Source: Sphingopyxis sp. H050 (GTDB lineage: Bacteria > Pseudomonadota > Alphaproteobacteria > Sphingomonadales > Sphingomonadaceae). Taken from it: a stretch of DNA of 64,000 nt. The translations under genes and the position numbers were made by a program. Below the pieces are notes generated by a model. That model had not been told where the DNA came from, did not search any database, and worked only from the letters and a program-made list of their open reading frames with translations. Positions within the stretch are counted from its first letter, which is position 1; each line of letters starts with the position of its first letter. Below, piece by piece: positions 1 through 8,129 of this stretch. Location: the NCBI RefSeq assembly GCF_001468265.1, contig NZ_LNRZ01000001.1:310001-374000 (forward strand), written 5' to 3'.

Positions 1-202
1 CTGCGCCGAGGTCGGTGCGGTAGTCATCTTCGAGGCGCCCGTCGGCGACAGCGGCGGGGTGATCTACGCCGACCCCGGCACCGGGCCGGGGACGCTGATC
101 GAACTGCTGGAACCGCAGGCAGGCACGCGCGAACTGTTCGCAATGATGCGCGATGCAGCGAAGGACTGGGACGGAAGCGCGCCGCTCCGGTCGTTGGGGT
201 AA
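1..202 (+). CDS. VOC/glyoxalase-family protein, C-terminal fragment
   Basis: The gene enters from the left edge in the frame starting at base 2 and ends with TAA at 200-202, giving 66 visible residues. The tail reads as a beta-strand/loop with YADPGTGPGTLIELLEP followed by a helix LFAMMRDAAKDWDG. This resembles the end of many vicinal-oxygen-chelate (glyoxalase/bleomycin resistance/dioxygenase) proteins, where the Glu of the LIELL strand is a metal ligand. No start or N-terminal half is visible, so substrate cannot be stated. It runs convergently toward the LuxR gene, with an inverted repeat between them. Confidence 0.6.
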   Translation, partial: CAEVGAVVIFEAPVGDSGGVIYADPGTGPGTLIELLEPQAGTRELFAMMRDAAKDWDGSAPLRSLG

Positions 203-223
203 TTCGATCGCGCTCGCCCAACT

Positions 224-312
224 CCGTTCGCCCTGAGCTTGTCGAAGCGCCGCTCTTCCTTTTGGCGGCGCAGAAGAGAAGGACGGTGCTTCGACAAGCT
301 CAGCACGAACGG
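224..312. repeat. Inverted-repeat intergenic element (25-bp arms)
   Basis: Left arm 224-248 and right arm 288-312 are reverse complements with 2 mismatches in 25. The core is GAGCTTGTCGAAGC on one side and GCTTCGACAAGCTC on the other. It lies between two convergent genes, so it can form a long hairpin and may act as a bidirectional terminator. The arms look like a small dispersed palindromic repeat of the kind common in sphingomonad genomes; the family assignment is from memory and only one copy lies in this window. Confidence 0.75.
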
Positions 313-326
313 AATATAGGATAGCT

Positions 327-1193
327 CTAACTATTCGCCCCCAGATACCCCAGCTGCCCGGCCTTGAAAATCGTCTGCGCGCGGTTGACCGAGTTCAGCT
401 TCTCGCCCGCGCGGTGCACATGATAACGGACCGTGGCGTGGCTCAGCGAGATGATCATGCCGATTTCGCGGTCGGTCTTGCCGATCGCCGCCCAGCGCAG
501 GCATTCGACTTCGCGCTTCGACAGTTCGCAATCCGAGGGAATGCGTCGCTTGGTGCGCATCGCCGAGGCATAGCCGGCGATGAAGCGCCGCGTCGCGAGG
601 CCCAGCGTGTCGCCGATTTCGGCGAACAAATCGGTCAGGTCGACGATGTCTGGATCGCCAGGATGAAAGCTGTTGGCCGAAATCTGGCCGAAGGGCAGAT
701 GGACCGGAACCACGATCGCCGATTTGTAACGCGGGTTCGCGGCAAAATAGCGCCCCGGATCGATCTCTTCGAGATAGGGGTTGGGCTGCGCGGTGCGAAA
801 TCCTTCGCTGTTGCACCAGAAGGGCTCGCTTTCGTAGCGGCATGAGCGCGGCAGCGGCGAATGGAGCGCCAGCCGATGGTCCTCCCACCAGCGCTCGCCG
901 TCTCCCAGCCAGCCGAACAGGTCGGCGGCCAGAACCGCGCCGTCGGCATCGACCATCGTCTCTTTGGATGCGATATCGTCGCACAGCGCGACGCGCAGGC
1001 CATAGGCCGCGGCATAATCGCGCAGCACGACGGCCGCATCGTGAATATCCTCCACATTGCGGATCGTGACCGCTTCGACCAGCGTCCGGGCGTCCATTGG
1101 CGGTGCAAACCCGTCGACCGGCAGTTTTTCTGCCTGTTCTCCCATGGCGGGGACTATCTCATACGGACCGGCAAGTCGCAATGCATGTGTCAT
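327..1193 (-). CDS. LuxR-family transcriptional regulator (solo, autoinducer-binding-like N-terminus)
   Basis: 288 residues. The C-terminal ~65 residues form a clear LuxR helix-turn-helix (LSKREVECLRWAAIGKTDREIG, then the recognition helix SHATVRYHVHRAGEKL). The first ~200 residues have the length and aromatic-rich pattern of an autoinducer-binding domain. No luxI-type synthase is present in the window, so it is a LuxR solo; its ligand may be a metabolite rather than an acyl-homoserine lactone. Its ATG overlaps the TGA of the upstream acyl-CoA dehydrogenase (ATGA), so it is the last gene of the catabolic series and probably controls it. The ligand and targets are inference. Confidence 0.85.
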   Translation of the reverse strand: MTHALRLAGPYEIVPAMGEQAEKLPVDGFAPPMDARTLVEAVTIRNVEDIHDAAVVLRDYAAAYGLRVALCDDIASKETMVDADGAVLAADLFGWLGDGERWWEDHRLALHSPLPRSCRYESEPFWCNSEGFRTAQPNPYLEEIDPGRYFAANPRYKSAIVVPVHLPFGQISANSFHPGDPDIVDLTDLFAEIGDTLGLATRRFIAGYASAMRTKRRIPSDCELSKREVECLRWAAIGKTDREIGMIISLSHATVRYHVHRAGEKLNSVNRAQTIFKAGQLGYLGANS

Positions 1194-2398
1194 AAGCGGA
1201 GCACCGTCTTTGCTATGATATTCTTCTGGACCTCGCTCGAACCCCCGAAGACGGTCCAGGCACGACTGTTGAGATAGCGGGCCGCCGCGACCTGTGCGTC
1301 CTCGTCGCCGATCGCCGGCGGCGCTTCATTGCCATAGAGCGGCCGGACGGTCGGCAATTGCAGGCCGTCATAGCCGTGCAGATCCATCGCCACGCCATCG
1401 ATCCGCTGGTGGATCTCGGACGAGATCAGTTTGACCAGCGACGTCTGCGGCCCGGCCGGGCGACCCTTCGCGATGTCGGCGAGGATGCGCAGTTCGGTTG
1501 TTTCGAGCGCTTCGGCCTCCAGTCGCAGCCGCGCGATTCGCATCGCGACCTGCGGATCGTCGCCGAGCGGGCCATTATGTCCGCTCGGCGCGGCGCCCGC
1601 GAGCTGTTCCAGATGGTCGATGGCGCGGATCAGGCGCGGCGCGTGGAACGACCCGCCGCGCTCGTTCTCGAGCAGGAATTTTGCGATCGTCCAGCCCTGG
1701 CCTTCCTCGCCGATCCGGTTGTCGACCGACGTGCGCGCGCCGTCGAGGAAGACCTGGTTGACCTCGTGATCGCCCGCCATGGTGATGATCGGGGTGACAG
1801 TGACGCCGGGCTGGGCCATCGGGATCAGCAGGAAGCTGATCCCAGCCTGTTTCTTGACCTCGCCGTCGGTGCGAACGAGGCAGAAGATCCAGTTCGCGTG
1901 ATGCGCGTGCGTCGTCCAGATTTTCGACCCATCGACGATATATTCGTCGCCCTCGCGCCGCGCGCGGGTGCGCAGCGAGGCCAGGTCGGAGCCGCTCTGC
2001 GGTTCGCTGTAGCCCTGGCACCAATAATCGGTCCCGGCGCGGATCGCGGGGAGGAAGCGGTCCTTCTGCTCCTGCGTGCCGAAGGCGCAGATCACGGGGC
2101 CGACGAGGCGGAGACCCAGCACCGACAGCGCAGGGGCGCCGGCGACCGCGCACTCCTTTTCGAAGATATAGCGCTGCATCGGCGTCCAGCCCGTGCCGCC
2201 GCAATCCTCGGGCCAATGATAGGCGACCCAGCCCTTGTCGTTGAGGATGCGGTGCCAGACGAGGCCGATGTCGGGTTCGACGAAAACCCCGGGGGTGCGC
2301 CGCGCGCCGTCGCGGACATAATCGGGCAGCGACGTGCGCAGGAAGTCGCGCACTTCCTCGCGAAATTCCTGTTCGTCCTTGGTCAGATCCAGATCCAT
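1190..2398 (-). CDS. Acyl-CoA dehydrogenase (large-type subunit)
   Basis: 402 residues from ATG at 2398; the reading frame continues upstream, but that part is antisense to the thiolase gene and is not coding. FAD flavoenzyme that oxidises an acyl-CoA to the 2,3-enoyl-CoA. The N-terminal helical domain is followed by YSEPQSGSDLASL (about 130-142), which lines the FAD/substrate pocket, and the protein ends with the family signature GGSSEVQKNIIAKTVL. It starts 7 nt after the thiolase stop. A second, shorter dehydrogenase is encoded four genes earlier in the same series, so the two may form a heteromeric enzyme as ChsE1/ChsE2-type steroid enzymes do. The substrate is unknown. Confidence 0.9.
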   Translation of the reverse strand: MDLDLTKDEQEFREEVRDFLRTSLPDYVRDGARRTPGVFVEPDIGLVWHRILNDKGWVAYHWPEDCGGTGWTPMQRYIFEKECAVAGAPALSVLGLRLVGPVICAFGTQEQKDRFLPAIRAGTDYWCQGYSEPQSGSDLASLRTRARREGDEYIVDGSKIWTTHAHHANWIFCLVRTDGEVKKQAGISFLLIPMAQPGVTVTPIITMAGDHEVNQVFLDGARTSVDNRIGEEGQGWTIAKFLLENERGGSFHAPRLIRAIDHLEQLAGAAPSGHNGPLGDDPQVAMRIARLRLEAEALETTELRILADIAKGRPAGPQTSLVKLISSEIHQRIDGVAMDLHGYDGLQLPTVRPLYGNEAPPAIGDEDAQVAAARYLNSRAWTVFGGSSEVQKNIIAKTVLRL

Positions 2399-2405
2399 AT
2401 TTCTT

Positions 2406-3554
2406 CTAGCGTTCGAGGATCGCGACGGCCGACAGGCCGGGCGCGCCATAGACGTGGGAATAACCGACCTTGGGGTCGTTCGGCACCTGTCGTTCGCCGC
2501 CGCGCCCGCGCAGCTGCACGGTGTTCTCATAGACCTGCCGCAGGCCCGAAGCGCCGATCGGCTCGCCGCACGCGAGGCAGCCGCCGTCGGTGTTGACCGG
2601 CAGCCTGCCGCCGATCTCGCTCCAGCCCTCGGCCAGCCAGTGTTCCTGTTCGCCGTCGGCGCAGAAGCCGTTTTCGGCCATATGCATGATCTCGGCGCCG
2701 CTTTCGGTGTCCTGCAACTGCGCGACCGAGACATCCTCGGGCCCGATGCCGGCCATTTCGAACGCGGCCTTGCTGGCGATCTCCGTCGGCTTGCCGCCGC
2801 CGCCCACGCTGATCGACGGCGCGAACACCTCGAACGACCCCTCGGGGCGGGTGCGGAAGGCGACGCTCGCGATGCGCACCGCGTCGGCGCCGAGTTCGCG
2901 CACCTTCCTGGCCGATGCCAGCACCAGCGCGACCGCGCCCTCGGCGGGCGAGCAGAACATATATTTGGTCAGCGGATCGTTGACCATCGGCGCGTTCAAT
3001 ATCGTGTCGAGATCGACCGGCGAGCGCCGCCAGGCATGGTCGCATAAGGTGCCGTTGCGAAACGCCTTTTCGGCCACCAGCCCCAGCGTCCGGCGGCTGA
3101 TCCCGTGGAGCGCCATGTAGCGCTGGATCTTGAGCGCGAAGAATTGCGTCGTCAGCATCATCCCCGTCTCGCCATACCAATCGGGCAGGCCGTAATCGGC
3201 AGGCTTGGCGTTGAAGGCACCACGCGGATGCTTGTCGAAACCGACGGCGAGCGCGATGTCGCACGCGCCCGCCGCGATGGCATTTTGCGCCGCGGTCAGC
3301 GCGCTGCCTCCCGTCGCGCAGCCATTGGCGACGTTGATGAAGGGCACGCTGGTCAGGCCGAGTTCGTTGACCATGATGTCGGCCGATCCCGCCGCCGCCG
3401 ACCCGCCATAGGCGAATTCGACGTCGCTCCACGCGATGCCTGCGTCGGCCAGCGCCTCGCGCACCGCGAACACGCCCTGGTCGCGCCCCGACCGCCCGTC
3501 GGTGCGGCCAAAGGGGTGGATGCCGGCGCCGATGATATAGACGTCGTCACTCAT
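2406..3554 (-). CDS. Thiolase-superfamily protein (lipid-transfer/aldolase Ltp2-like)
   Basis: 382 residues from ATG at 3554. The thiolase fold is recognisable from NVANGCATGGSAL with the nucleophile-position Cys at about residue 79, and from the C-terminal NTDGGCLACGEPIGASGL and YGAPGLSAVAILER segments. Length and motifs fit the SCP-x/Ltp2 group, which perform thiolytic or retro-aldol cleavage, rather than acetyl-CoA acetyltransferases, whose second catalytic Cys motif differs. The ATG overlaps the stop of a DUF35 OB-fold gene. In steroid degradation Ltp2 works in complex with such an OB-fold domain. Function in side-chain cleavage is therefore a reasonable inference; the substrate is not visible. 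Confidence 0.85.
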   Translation of the reverse strand: MSDDVYIIGAGIHPFGRTDGRSGRDQGVFAVREALADAGIAWSDVEFAYGGSAAAGSADIMVNELGLTSVPFINVANGCATGGSALTAAQNAIAAGACDIALAVGFDKHPRGAFNAKPADYGLPDWYGETGMMLTTQFFALKIQRYMALHGISRRTLGLVAEKAFRNGTLCDHAWRRSPVDLDTILNAPMVNDPLTKYMFCSPAEGAVALVLASARKVRELGADAVRIASVAFRTRPEGSFEVFAPSISVGGGGKPTEIASKAAFEMAGIGPEDVSVAQLQDTESGAEIMHMAENGFCADGEQEHWLAEGWSEIGGRLPVNTDGGCLACGEPIGASGLRQVYENTVQLRGRGGERQVPNDPKVGYSHVYGAPGLSAVAILER

Positions 3555-3943
3555 GGCTGGCGCTCCGGGCGGAAGGCATAGGTCGACCGTGTGTCGTCGA
3601 AGGGAACGACCGCGAACTCCATCGGCATGCCGATGATCAGGTCGTCGGGAGTGGCATCGACGATCCGCGTCTCGACGATCACCTCGCCGGGCAGCTCGAC
3701 ATAGCCGAGGAGGAAAGGCTGGAACGGCTGCGGGCCGCTGTAGGGCTCCTTGGGTTCGAACCCCTGCGTCGTCCACGACCAAAGCGCACCCTTGCGCGAC
3801 AGCGCGACGGGTTCGACCAGCGCCGCGGCGTCGCCATCGGGCACGGGAAAGACGATCTCGCCGTCGGCGCGGCGGCCGCCGATCAGCCGCGGTTCGGCCT
3901 CGTCGGTCCACAGGCCCGGCGCAATGGGGGCGAGCGCGCTCAT
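3551..3943 (-). CDS. DUF35-type OB-fold protein, zinc-ribbon cysteines lost
   Basis: 130 residues, ATG at 3943, overlapping the dehydrogenase TGA upstream and the thiolase ATG downstream by 4 nt on each side. The C-terminal half (FLLGYVELPGEVIVETRIVD...IGMPMEFAVVPFDD) is the OB-fold typical of DUF35 proteins, which stabilise or activate partner thiolases and aldolases. The N-terminal part aligns in position with the rubredoxin-like zinc ribbon but contains no cysteine at all, so zinc binding appears to have been lost. The obligate pairing with the adjacent thiolase gene is the main support for function. Confidence 0.8.
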   Translation of the reverse strand: MSALAPIAPGLWTDEAEPRLIGGRRADGEIVFPVPDGDAAALVEPVALSRKGALWSWTTQGFEPKEPYSGPQPFQPFLLGYVELPGEVIVETRIVDATPDDLIIGMPMEFAVVPFDDTRSTYAFRPERQP

Positions 3944-5001
3944 CCCGCTCTCGCAAAGCTGCGCAGGCAATGGTCCTGATCGCCGAACAATTTGTCGAGC
4001 AGCATCACCCGTTTCAGCGCATGGCCGATCGCCAGCTCGTCGGTCTGCCCCATGCCGCCGTGCATCTGCACCGCTTCCAGCCCGATCCGCATGGCCGCTT
4101 CGCCGACAAAGGCCTTGGCCCCCGCGGCGATGCGCGGCCAGTTGGCGTCGTCGGTGGTGGGGTCGAGCATCGCGGTGCGCAGCACCATCGAACGCGCCTG
4201 TTCGAGCGCGGCATAGCATTCGACGAGCCGGTGCTGGAGCGCCTGAAAGCTGCCGATCGCGGCGCCGAACTGCTGGCGCTCGCCGACATAGGCAAGCGTG
4301 TCGTCGAACATCCGCTGCGCCAGGCCGAGCATTTCGGCGGCGGCCAGCGTCTGGACGTCGCCGATCACGCGCCGGAATTTGGCGTCGGGCAGGTCGAAGA
4401 TGTCGGCCGGCGCCCGGTGCAGGTCGAGCGTCGCGGCGTTCGATCCGTCGATTACCGGATAATCCTGCCGCACGACCCCGGCGGCATCGGGCGCGATCTT
4501 GGCCAGCCGGTCGCCCGCGATCGTGACGAGCAGCGTGTCGGCCAGCGGCGCGCCAAGAACGAAAATCTTCGCGCCGACGATCTGGCCGTCCTCGGCCCTC
4601 GTCCCGACCGCTGTCGTTTCATAGCGCCGGCCCGGCTCGGCAAAGGCGACGGCCGCGAGGCGCTGGCCGGCCAGCAGGTCGGCGACAAGCGCTGCGTCTC
4701 CGGCGGCCGCGGCAAGGCGGATCGGCAGCACGCCATTTTCGATCCAGGGATCGATCGCGATCCCCGTGCCAAGCGCCTCGGCGGCGAGCGCCAGATCGAC
4801 CATCGTGCCGCCGATCCCGCCCAGCGCCTCGGGCGCCGCGAGCGCCAGCAGGCCCAAGTCGGCGATCTCCTGCCAGCGCGTGCGCGGATAGCCGCCTGCG
4901 CTGCGCCGCATTGCGTGCCGCGCCGCGACATCGACCGGACGCAGAAAGCGGCCGATCGTGTCGCGCGTCAGCTGCTGGTCTTCGTCGAGGTCGAAGTTCA
5001 T
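3940..5001 (-). CDS. Acyl-CoA dehydrogenase (short-type subunit)
   Basis: 353 residues from ATG at 5001; TGA overlaps the next ATG. The C-terminal half has the family signatures YVGERQQFGAAIGSFQALQHR and QMHGGMGQTDELAIGHALKR, and it ends with a DQDHCLRSFA tail common in steroid-type dehydrogenases. The protein is shorter than the usual 380-400 residues and pairs in the same operon with a longer dehydrogenase, the arrangement seen for heterotetrameric steroid acyl-CoA dehydrogenases. It follows the P450 gene with a 4-nt overlap. FAD enzyme, cytoplasmic; substrate unknown. Confidence 0.88.
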   Translation of the reverse strand: MNFDLDEDQQLTRDTIGRFLRPVDVAARHAMRRSAGGYPRTRWQEIADLGLLALAAPEALGGIGGTMVDLALAAEALGTGIAIDPWIENGVLPIRLAAAAGDAALVADLLAGQRLAAVAFAEPGRRYETTAVGTRAEDGQIVGAKIFVLGAPLADTLLVTIAGDRLAKIAPDAAGVVRQDYPVIDGSNAATLDLHRAPADIFDLPDAKFRRVIGDVQTLAAAEMLGLAQRMFDDTLAYVGERQQFGAAIGSFQALQHRLVECYAALEQARSMVLRTAMLDPTTDDANWPRIAAGAKAFVGEAAMRIGLEAVQMHGGMGQTDELAIGHALKRVMLLDKLFGDQDHCLRSFARAG

Positions 5002-6257
5002 GCGCGCCGCCGAAAGCTGATCGGCAGCGTGGTCAGCCCGCGCAGCAGCATGTTCGGCGGCCAGCTCGGAACATGTCCGTCGGCGACGCGAAAATCGGTC
5101 AGGCGCTTTAGCAGCTCGGTATAGGCGACGGCCATTTCCTTGCGGCTCAGCATATTGCCGACGCACATATGGATGCCCTTGCCGAAAGCCAGGTGGCTGC
5201 GCGCATTGGCGCGTTCGATGTCGAATCGGTCGGGGTCGGGATATTTGGCCGGGTCGCGGTTCGCCGCGGCATAGCGCAGCTGGACCATCGCGCCTTTGGG
5301 AATATTCACTCCGCCAAGCTCGGCGTCTTTCAGCACGATCCGCCACATGCCCGCGGTCGGGCTTTCGGTGCGCAGCACTTCTTCGACGAGATTGATGATC
5401 GCGCGCTCGTTTCCTGTGTCGGCGGCGGCCACCGCCTTTGCCATCTGGTCGGGGTTTTCGATCAGCTGGAGCAGACCGCCGGCGAGCGCCGAGGTCGTCG
5501 TCTCGTTCCCCGCGACCATCAACTGCTGCATGATCGACAGGATTTCGGCGTCCTCCAGCGGTCGTTCGCCGTCGACCTCGGCATAGACGAGGTCGGAGAG
5601 CAGGTCGTCGGTGCGGTTCGCGCGGCGCTCGTCGATCTTGGCCTTGACGAAATGCTGGAACTCGACGACCTCGCGCGCACATTCCAGCTCGCGCTCCTTG
5701 GGGATCATCCGCCCGAGACGGTCGACGAAGGCATCGGACCAGCGCTTCACCTTGTCGAGATCGTCGCCGGTCATGCCGATCTGGCTGGCGATCATCGCGA
5801 CGGGCAGCGGAATGCCGAAATCGCGGACGAAATCGACTTCTGCCCCGGACTCATGGGCTGCGGCCATCTTCTCGATCAGCTCGATCACGACGCCGCGCAT
5901 ATCCTCTTCGATCGCGGCGACGCGCTTCATCGAGAAGGCGAGATTGACCAGCTTGCGAAAGCGGGTGTGCGTCGGCGGATCGGCGGTAAGCAGCGTATCG
6001 ACCTGCGGCCAGCCCTCGGCGAGAATTGCGGCGACATCGCCATCCTCCGCCATCGCGCCCGACAAGGCGCCCTGAAAATTGTTCGAGAAAGTCTCCACAT
6101 CGCCCGTCGCCTGCGCGCACAGGTCGTACGAGAGCACCAGGAACATCGTTTCCGACAGTTGGACGACAGGGCTTTTGGGCAGCCAGGCGCGATAATAATC
6201 GAACGGGTCGGCGATGACCTGCGGCTCGAAAAAGCTGCTTGCGGCGATAGTGTTCAC
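4998..6257 (-). CDS. Cytochrome P450
   Basis: 419 residues from a GTG at 6257, preceded by GAGGGACGAGG; upstream in-frame ATGs would add residues with no P450 similarity. Signatures: I-helix MVAGNETTTSAL, K-helix EVLR (ExxR) and the heme-thiolate loop FGKGIHMCVG at about 358-367 with Cys365. It is a soluble class I bacterial P450 that needs a ferredoxin and reductase, neither of which is encoded in the window. First gene of the tight P450-dehydrogenase-OB-fold-thiolase-dehydrogenase-LuxR series. This order recalls cyp125-led steroid operons, so terminal hydroxylation of a side chain is a plausible but unproven role. Confidence 0.92.
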   Translation of the reverse strand: MNTIAASSFFEPQVIADPFDYYRAWLPKSPVVQLSETMFLVLSYDLCAQATGDVETFSNNFQGALSGAMAEDGDVAAILAEGWPQVDTLLTADPPTHTRFRKLVNLAFSMKRVAAIEEDMRGVVIELIEKMAAAHESGAEVDFVRDFGIPLPVAMIASQIGMTGDDLDKVKRWSDAFVDRLGRMIPKERELECAREVVEFQHFVKAKIDERRANRTDDLLSDLVYAEVDGERPLEDAEILSIMQQLMVAGNETTTSALAGGLLQLIENPDQMAKAVAAADTGNERAIINLVEEVLRTESPTAGMWRIVLKDAELGGVNIPKGAMVQLRYAAANRDPAKYPDPDRFDIERANARSHLAFGKGIHMCVGNMLSRKEMAVAYTELLKRLTDFRVADGHVPSWPPNMLLRGLTTLPISFRRRA

Positions 6258-6330
6258 GCCTCGTCCCTCAATCTTCTCGTTATCGGCGCAACTATATGCA
6301 GCCGCACCCGCCGCGCGATGCACGTTTTCG

Positions 6331-7107
6331 TTAGGCGCGCGCGACATGCGCCAGCGCGTTGGCGAGGAAGCGGCGAAGGTTCGGGTCGGCATAGGCCGCG
6401 GGGCCGTCGCCGGGCTGAAGATAGATCAGGCGTCCCGCGCCGACCGGCTTCTCCCACGCGATCAGGTCGCTTTCGGGACGATGGTCCCAGCCGTCGTTGC
6501 TGAACATGCGCCCCGCCACCGCCTGCGCCGCCGAATAGAAATTGCCGCGGACGAAGGCGTGATCGGCGCGGAGCAGGGGGGTCGCCGCGCCCCACACCGG
6601 CGCCAGATACAGCTCGTCGCACAGCGGAAAGCGCGGCGGCAGGCCGGCGGTCACCGGATGCGCAGGGTCGAGGACCACCGCGTCGTAGCGGACCTCGTGG
6701 CGGTAACCCGAGTCGAGGTGCTCCTCACCATGTGCCTCGCCAGGCTCGTAAAGGAACCGCCCGCCGATCATCTCCGCCCAATCGGGCCATTCGGCCCAGC
6801 CGGCGATCGCATGATGCATCGCGACCGCGCCGCCGCCGCGGGCGAAATAGTCGGTGATGGCGCGGCGATAGGTGAAGGATGGCGGCCGCGTCGCTGCGCG
6901 GCCGTCGCCGAAGCTGTATCCGGGCATGTCGTAGAAGAGGATGGCATCGGCATCGTTAGCCGCACCCTCGGCGACCGCGATCTCGGCTTCGGGGTGGGCC
7001 AGGTGCGTGACCGTCCAGTCCTCGAAGCTCTTGAGCAGCTCGGCGAAAGGCTCGGCTTCATAGGGATGGCCGCCCGACAGGACGAGAAGGCGGCGCGGTC
7101 CGGTCAT
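6331..7107 (-). CDS. ThuA-like (class I glutamine-amidotransferase-fold) protein
   Basis: 258 residues, ATG at 7107 overlapping the stop of the upstream reductase gene (ATGA). The N-terminus RRLLVLSGGHPYEAEPFAELL and the central FARGGGAVAMHHAIAGW resemble ThuA proteins, which have a flavodoxin/GATase-like fold and usually accompany carbohydrate or terpenoid catabolic genes. The W-aromatic-rich C-terminus (AWEKPVGAGRLIYLQPGDGP) fits. No nucleophilic Cys of true glutaminases is visible at the elbow, so catalytic activity is uncertain. A second ThuA-like gene lies at 21247-22008. Confidence 0.75.
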   Translation of the reverse strand: MTGPRRLLVLSGGHPYEAEPFAELLKSFEDWTVTHLAHPEAEIAVAEGAANDADAILFYDMPGYSFGDGRAATRPPSFTYRRAITDYFARGGGAVAMHHAIAGWAEWPDWAEMIGGRFLYEPGEAHGEEHLDSGYRHEVRYDAVVLDPAHPVTAGLPPRFPLCDELYLAPVWGAATPLLRADHAFVRGNFYSAAQAVAGRMFSNDGWDHRPESDLIAWEKPVGAGRLIYLQPGDGPAAYADPNLRRFLANALAHVARA

Positions 7108-8120
7108 GCGATCTTGAGGATCATCTTGCCCTGATTGCTCCCGGCGAAAAGCCGCATGAAGGCGTCGAAGCTGTTCTCGATCCCCTCGTCGACATGCTCG
7201 TCGGCGATCAGCCGACCCTGCTGGAGCCATGCAGCCATTTCGGCGGCGCCCTCGGCGAAGCGCGGAATATAATCGGCCACCAGCAGCCCGCGGATCGAGG
7301 CCCGGTGGACGATGAGCTGCCAGATGTTGCGCGCGCCGACCTTTTCGACGCTGTTATACTCGCTGATCAACCCGCAAAGGCCGATCCGTGCGCCGTGGCG
7401 CAGATTGTTGAGCCCGGCGTCGAGGATGTCGCCGCCGACATTTTCGAAGATGATGTCGACCCCATCGGGCGCTTCGGCGCGGATCGCATCGGTCAGCGCC
7501 TGCACATCCTTGCCGCGATAATCGATCGCGGCGTCGAAGCCGTAGCGGTCGATCAGCCGGGCGCATTTCTCGGGGCCGCCCGCGATGCCGATGACCTTGC
7601 TGGCGCCCTTGATCTTCGCGATCTGGCCGACGAGCGAACCGACCGCGCCCGCCGCGCCGGTCACCAGCACGACATCGCCGCCCTTGGGCTCGCACACGTC
7701 GATATAGCCGAAATAGGCGGTCATCCCGACCGCGCCGAGCACCGAGAGGTAGTTGGTCACCGACGGCACGAGGCTGGCGTCGATCGGCTGGGTGAAGCCG
7801 CCGACGGTGCCGACCGAATAATCCTCGATCCCGTTCAGTCCCATCACCCATTGACCGGGCGCAAAGCCCTCCGCCCTGCTCGCCTCGACGATCCCGACGG
7901 TCGACGCGCGCACCGGCGCGCCGAGCGGGATCGGCGGCATATAGCTCGGCGCATCGTCCATCCAGCCGCGGATCGCGGGGTCGAGCGAGGCATAATGGTT
8001 GCGGATCAGGAACTCGCCGTCGGCGAGCTCGGGCGTCGGCTCGGTCACCAGCGAAAAATCGTCCGGCACCGGTTCCCCCTCGGGACGACGGACAAGCAGG
8101 AAACGGCGGTTGTCGGGCAT
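7104..8120 (-). CDS. NADP-dependent MDR oxidoreductase (PTGR/LTB4DH-like)
   Basis: 338 residues with the zinc-free medium-chain reductase architecture. The N-terminal GroES-like domain contains NHYASLDPAIRGWM, and the Rossmann segment VTGAAGAVGSLVGQIAK sits at about 153-169. Family members reduce the C=C bond of enones or 2-alkenals with NADPH. It starts 9 nt after the molybdopterin oxidoreductase stop and overlaps the ThuA-like gene by 4 nt. A paralogue is encoded divergently at 10372-11370, so the locus has two versions of the same step. Confidence 0.88.
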   Translation of the reverse strand: MPDNRRFLLVRRPEGEPVPDDFSLVTEPTPELADGEFLIRNHYASLDPAIRGWMDDAPSYMPPIPLGAPVRASTVGIVEASRAEGFAPGQWVMGLNGIEDYSVGTVGGFTQPIDASLVPSVTNYLSVLGAVGMTAYFGYIDVCEPKGGDVVLVTGAAGAVGSLVGQIAKIKGASKVIGIAGGPEKCARLIDRYGFDAAIDYRGKDVQALTDAIRAEAPDGVDIIFENVGGDILDAGLNNLRHGARIGLCGLISEYNSVEKVGARNIWQLIVHRASIRGLLVADYIPRFAEGAAEMAAWLQQGRLIADEHVDEGIENSFDAFMRLFAGSNQGKMILKIA

Positions 8121-8129
8121 AGGGGCTCC

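Noticed and set aside
327..1193. A quorum-sensing locus
   Set aside because: No luxI-type synthase is encoded within the window; only a LuxR solo is supported.
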